DNA of 6,246 nt from an uncultured archaeon (GTDB taxonomy: Archaea > Halobacteriota > Methanosarcinia > Methanotrichales > Methanotrichaceae), in the NCBI GenBank assembly GCA_902385025.1, contig CABMDX010000158.1, positions 1 through 6,246 of the forward strand. The letters run 5' to 3'. This document shows positions 4,990 through 6,246 of this stretch, piece after piece. The notes below the pieces were generated by a model that did no database searches, was not told the DNA's origin, and saw only the letters and a program-made list of their open reading frames with translations. Both the position numbers and the translations under genes were made by a program. Numbering within the stretch: position 1 is the first letter of the stretch; every line of letters starts with the position of its first letter.

Positions 4990-5025
4990 GGGGGCCTGGG
5001 AGCCCCCCAATTATTTTTCGTTTTG
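4990..5025 (+). terminator. Hairpin and T-tract terminator of the transporter operon
   Basis: GGGGGC (4990-4995) pairs with GCCCCC (5002-5007) around a six-base loop, followed by ATTATTTTTCGTTTT. It starts seven bases after the transporter stop codon and looks like a bacterial-style intrinsic terminator, stronger than the bare T runs elsewhere in the window. Confidence 0.8.
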
Positions 5026-5039
5026 CAGATAAGGCGAAG

Positions 5040-5053
5040 ATTAATAAATTAAC
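5040..5053 (+). promoter_or_regulatory. Probable promoter of the 278-residue gene
   Basis: The AT-rich ATTAATAAATTAAC follows the upstream terminator directly. A start at about 5072-5078 would leave a leader of about 35-40 bases before the ATG at 5112. The match to the TATA consensus is moderate. Confidence 0.4.
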
Positions 5054-5088
5054 GCATCCTAATAGCTGTTCTATAGACATTTCCAATC

Positions 5089-5115
5089 ATGGTGAAAAGA
5101 GTGGAAAAGCGATGA
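5089..5115 (+). CDS. Eight-codon ORF overlapping the next start by ATGA
   Basis: ATG at 5089 encodes MVKRVEKR, and its TGA stop (5113-5115) overlaps the ATG of the 278-residue gene as ATGA. The main gene has only a weak ribosome binding site, so re-initiation from this mini-ORF is possible. It has no ribosome binding site of its own, and the overlap could be chance. Confidence 0.2.
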   Translation: MVKRVEKR

Positions 5116-5948
5116 TTGTTGATTTCTCGGGAGATGAATTGTTCATCGACAAGGAAGAGGAGGCGACCTTTAGCTCAAAGCATACCGGTAATCTGCTGCG
5201 GCGCGTAAAGATAGGCCTTGTCGCTCGAACTCTTCAGGCACACAGATCGCTGCTCTTCAAGATCCGCAGAGCAGAACAGAGAGGCATTTGCTCTGCTGAC
5301 GAAAATGGCAATATTACGGGAAAGTGGATAATAGCCCAAAACACCTTCGGCTGCCAGGGTGACGAGCATAATCCTCAGTACTACCATGAAATTCTGATCG
5401 AGGAGGTGGAGACAATTGAGATAGATGATCTTTCCATCAACGATCTGCATCTGCATCCTTACTTCTACGAGGAAGAGTTCGACTGCGAGGACCTGAGCAT
5501 AAAGTCAAGGGTGATGGTATCTCCTGAGCAGGATGCAGTCCTTCGCATGATGATGAAAGATGATACTTACTTTCAGGTTGTGCGCCACGGCATAAGCGAT
5601 GAGCCGCGCGAGATGAGGTTCAGCAACACAATTCTGTGGTCCCGTCATGGCAATAGATTCAAGTATGAGATCATTCTGGTGGACAGGAGCTACGATGAGA
5701 GGGACCGGCCTCTGGCCAGACTCTTCCAGCCGCAGATGTCTCGGATGCAGTCCGTCGTGGCCGCCCAGGCGGAGATGGTGGAAGCAATGCTGTCGACGAT
5801 GGTTACCAGAAAATACCTCACAGAGGGAGATGTGGCTGAGATGCGCAAGAAGGCAGCAGAGCGCGTCTGGGACCGAAGAAGAGAGTTCTTTGAGGTCAGA
5901 GACATCGATGAGTTCCTCAAGCCGCAGCCCAGGCTTACCTGGGACTGA
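5112..5948 (+). CDS. Conserved-looking soluble protein of unknown function (278 aa)
   Basis: I do not recognise this family. It has no signal peptide or membrane segment and is strongly charged. Residues 1-200 look like a mixed alpha/beta domain with several strands (KWIIAQNTFG at 71-80, HEILIEEVETIEI at 92-104, KYEIILVDRS at 184-193). It contains isolated Cys at 60, 81 and 125 and a His-rich stretch DLHLHPYFYEEEFDCED (111-127), which could bind metal, though the spacing fits no motif I know. Residues 203-265 are helical: a Met/Ala-rich helix (MSRMQSVVAAQAEMVEAMLS) followed by a Lys/Arg/Glu-rich helix, likely for oligomerisation or protein contacts. ATG 5112 is the first in-frame ATG; only a weak GTGGA precedes it. 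It is preceded by a terminator and its own AT-rich promoter, so it is a separate unit from the transporter operon. Confidence 0.75.
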   Translation: MIVDFSGDELFIDKEEEATFSSKHTGNLLRRVKIGLVARTLQAHRSLLFKIRRAEQRGICSADENGNITGKWIIAQNTFGCQGDEHNPQYYHEILIEEVETIEIDDLSINDLHLHPYFYEEEFDCEDLSIKSRVMVSPEQDAVLRMMMKDDTYFQVVRHGISDEPREMRFSNTILWSRHGNRFKYEIILVDRSYDERDRPLARLFQPQMSRMQSVVAAQAEMVEAMLSTMVTRKYLTEGDVAEMRKKAAERVWDRRREFFEVRDIDEFLKPQPRLTWD

Positions 5949-6016
5949 AAGCTTTCGGATGCAACCGTCGCCATATGATGACACTGGCCTGTGGAGCCTC
6001 AGGTGGGACAGCATTA

Positions 6017-6024
6017 TTTAAATA
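6017..6024 (+). promoter_or_regulatory. TATA box of the right-edge gene
   Basis: TTTAAATA within the palindrome TTATTTAAATAA matches the archaeal consensus. It lies 65 bases before the ATG at 6082, so a leader of about 35 bases is expected. A short inverted pair, AGCC/GGCT (6033-6036 and 6044-6047), lies near the expected start and could be an autoregulatory site. Confidence 0.6.
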
Positions 6025-6081
6025 AGGCAGAGAGCCAATAAAGGGCTGGCACTAACCATACTAGCGAGGGTCAGATTTCCT

Positions 6082-6246
6082 ATGCCAAGCGGCAGGTATA
6101 CGAGAATTGAGATAACCCAGGAGGCATATATGGGACTGGAGGCCGAGGCAGTCTTGCAGGGCAAGACCTTGAAGAAGCTAGCCTCCGAACTGATAATAGG
6201 CAACATTTCCCAGAAGGCCTTGCGGTTTATTAATGAGAGCCGACAA
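6082..6246 (+). CDS. Ribbon-helix-helix-like protein, cut by the right window edge
   Basis: The first 55 residues are visible. They begin MPSGRYTRIEIT, a basic tip leading into a short beta strand, followed by a helix (QEAYMGLEAEAVLQGKT) and a second helix (LKKLASELIIGNI). This strand-helix-helix order, with a turn at GKT, is that of ribbon-helix-helix (MetJ/Arc/CopG) DNA-binding proteins, where the strand pair enters the major groove. Many are autoregulatory repressors or antitoxins. The rest of the protein and its partner lie outside the window, so function is open. GAGGGT (6066-6071), ten bases before the ATG, is a plausible but distant ribosome binding site. Confidence 0.65.
   Translation, partial: MPSGRYTRIEITQEAYMGLEAEAVLQGKTLKKLASELIIGNISQKALRFINESRQ

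Noticed and set aside
5947..5956. Palindrome GAAAGCTTTC at the end of the 278-residue gene as a terminator
   Set aside because: It is a loopless 10-bp palindrome with no T tract after it; too weak to call.
5505..6014. Minus-strand 169-residue open frame
   Set aside because: It runs antisense to the 278-residue gene, has no promoter or ribosome binding site, and has unnatural composition.
1..6246. CRISPR array, insertion sequence or attachment site
   Set aside because: No regularly spaced repeats, transposase frame or terminal inverted repeats are visible.

Overview
The window reads as a methanogenic euryarchaeon, most likely a Methanothrix/Methanosaeta-like or other Methanosarcinales genome; the family assignment is inference. 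The signs are archaeal TATA boxes (such as TTTAAATA) about 25 bases before the inferred transcript starts, ribosome binding sites matching the archaeal 16S 3' end (GGTGATC before trpD, GGAGG before a 49-residue ORF), frequent TTG/GTG starts, T-rich transcript ends, and a gene set of trpD, an EF-Tu-like paralog with a decayed GTPase domain, and a DUF1646 cation transporter.

Layout. The left end (1-940, minus) is a nearly complete anthranilate phosphoribosyltransferase gene, trpD, whose 3' end lies outside the window. Its promoter contains an inverted TTGTAC/GTACAA pair resembling the TRP boxes bound by TrpY. Upstream on the same strand is a 92-residue helical protein of unknown function (1162-1440). 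A 346-base gap follows; it holds a very short, doubtful cysteine-containing minus-strand ORF. A plus-strand EF-Tu-domain protein (1787-2746) then ends convergently with a 57-residue tail-anchored protein (2868-3041, minus), with a perfect 10-bp hairpin between them.

The most interesting part is the 620-base gap at 3042-3664 and the operon after it. It begins with AT-rich divergent promoters, tandem CTATTT-like repeats and a palindrome. It continues with a GC-rich element (about 3470-3604) that folds by eye into one long hairpin closed by an 11-bp helix. Its apical hairpin contains UCACCUCCA, an anti-Shine-Dalgarno sequence. That sequence can pair locally with a G-run or, alternatively, with the UGGAGG ribosome binding site of the next gene. 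Downstream are a 49-residue basic protein (3665-3814) and a DUF1646 membrane transporter (3849-4982). Bacterial DUF1646 genes are known to be controlled by a Na+-sensing riboswitch, so this leader is a good candidate for an archaeal cation- or ligand-responsive switch acting on translation.

A strong hairpin/T-tract terminator closes the transporter operon. A 278-residue soluble protein of unknown function follows (5112-5948), with a tiny ORF overlapping its start by ATGA. The right edge holds the start of a ribbon-helix-helix-like protein (6082 onward) behind its own TTTAAATA promoter. No tRNA, rRNA, insertion sequence or CRISPR array is visible.
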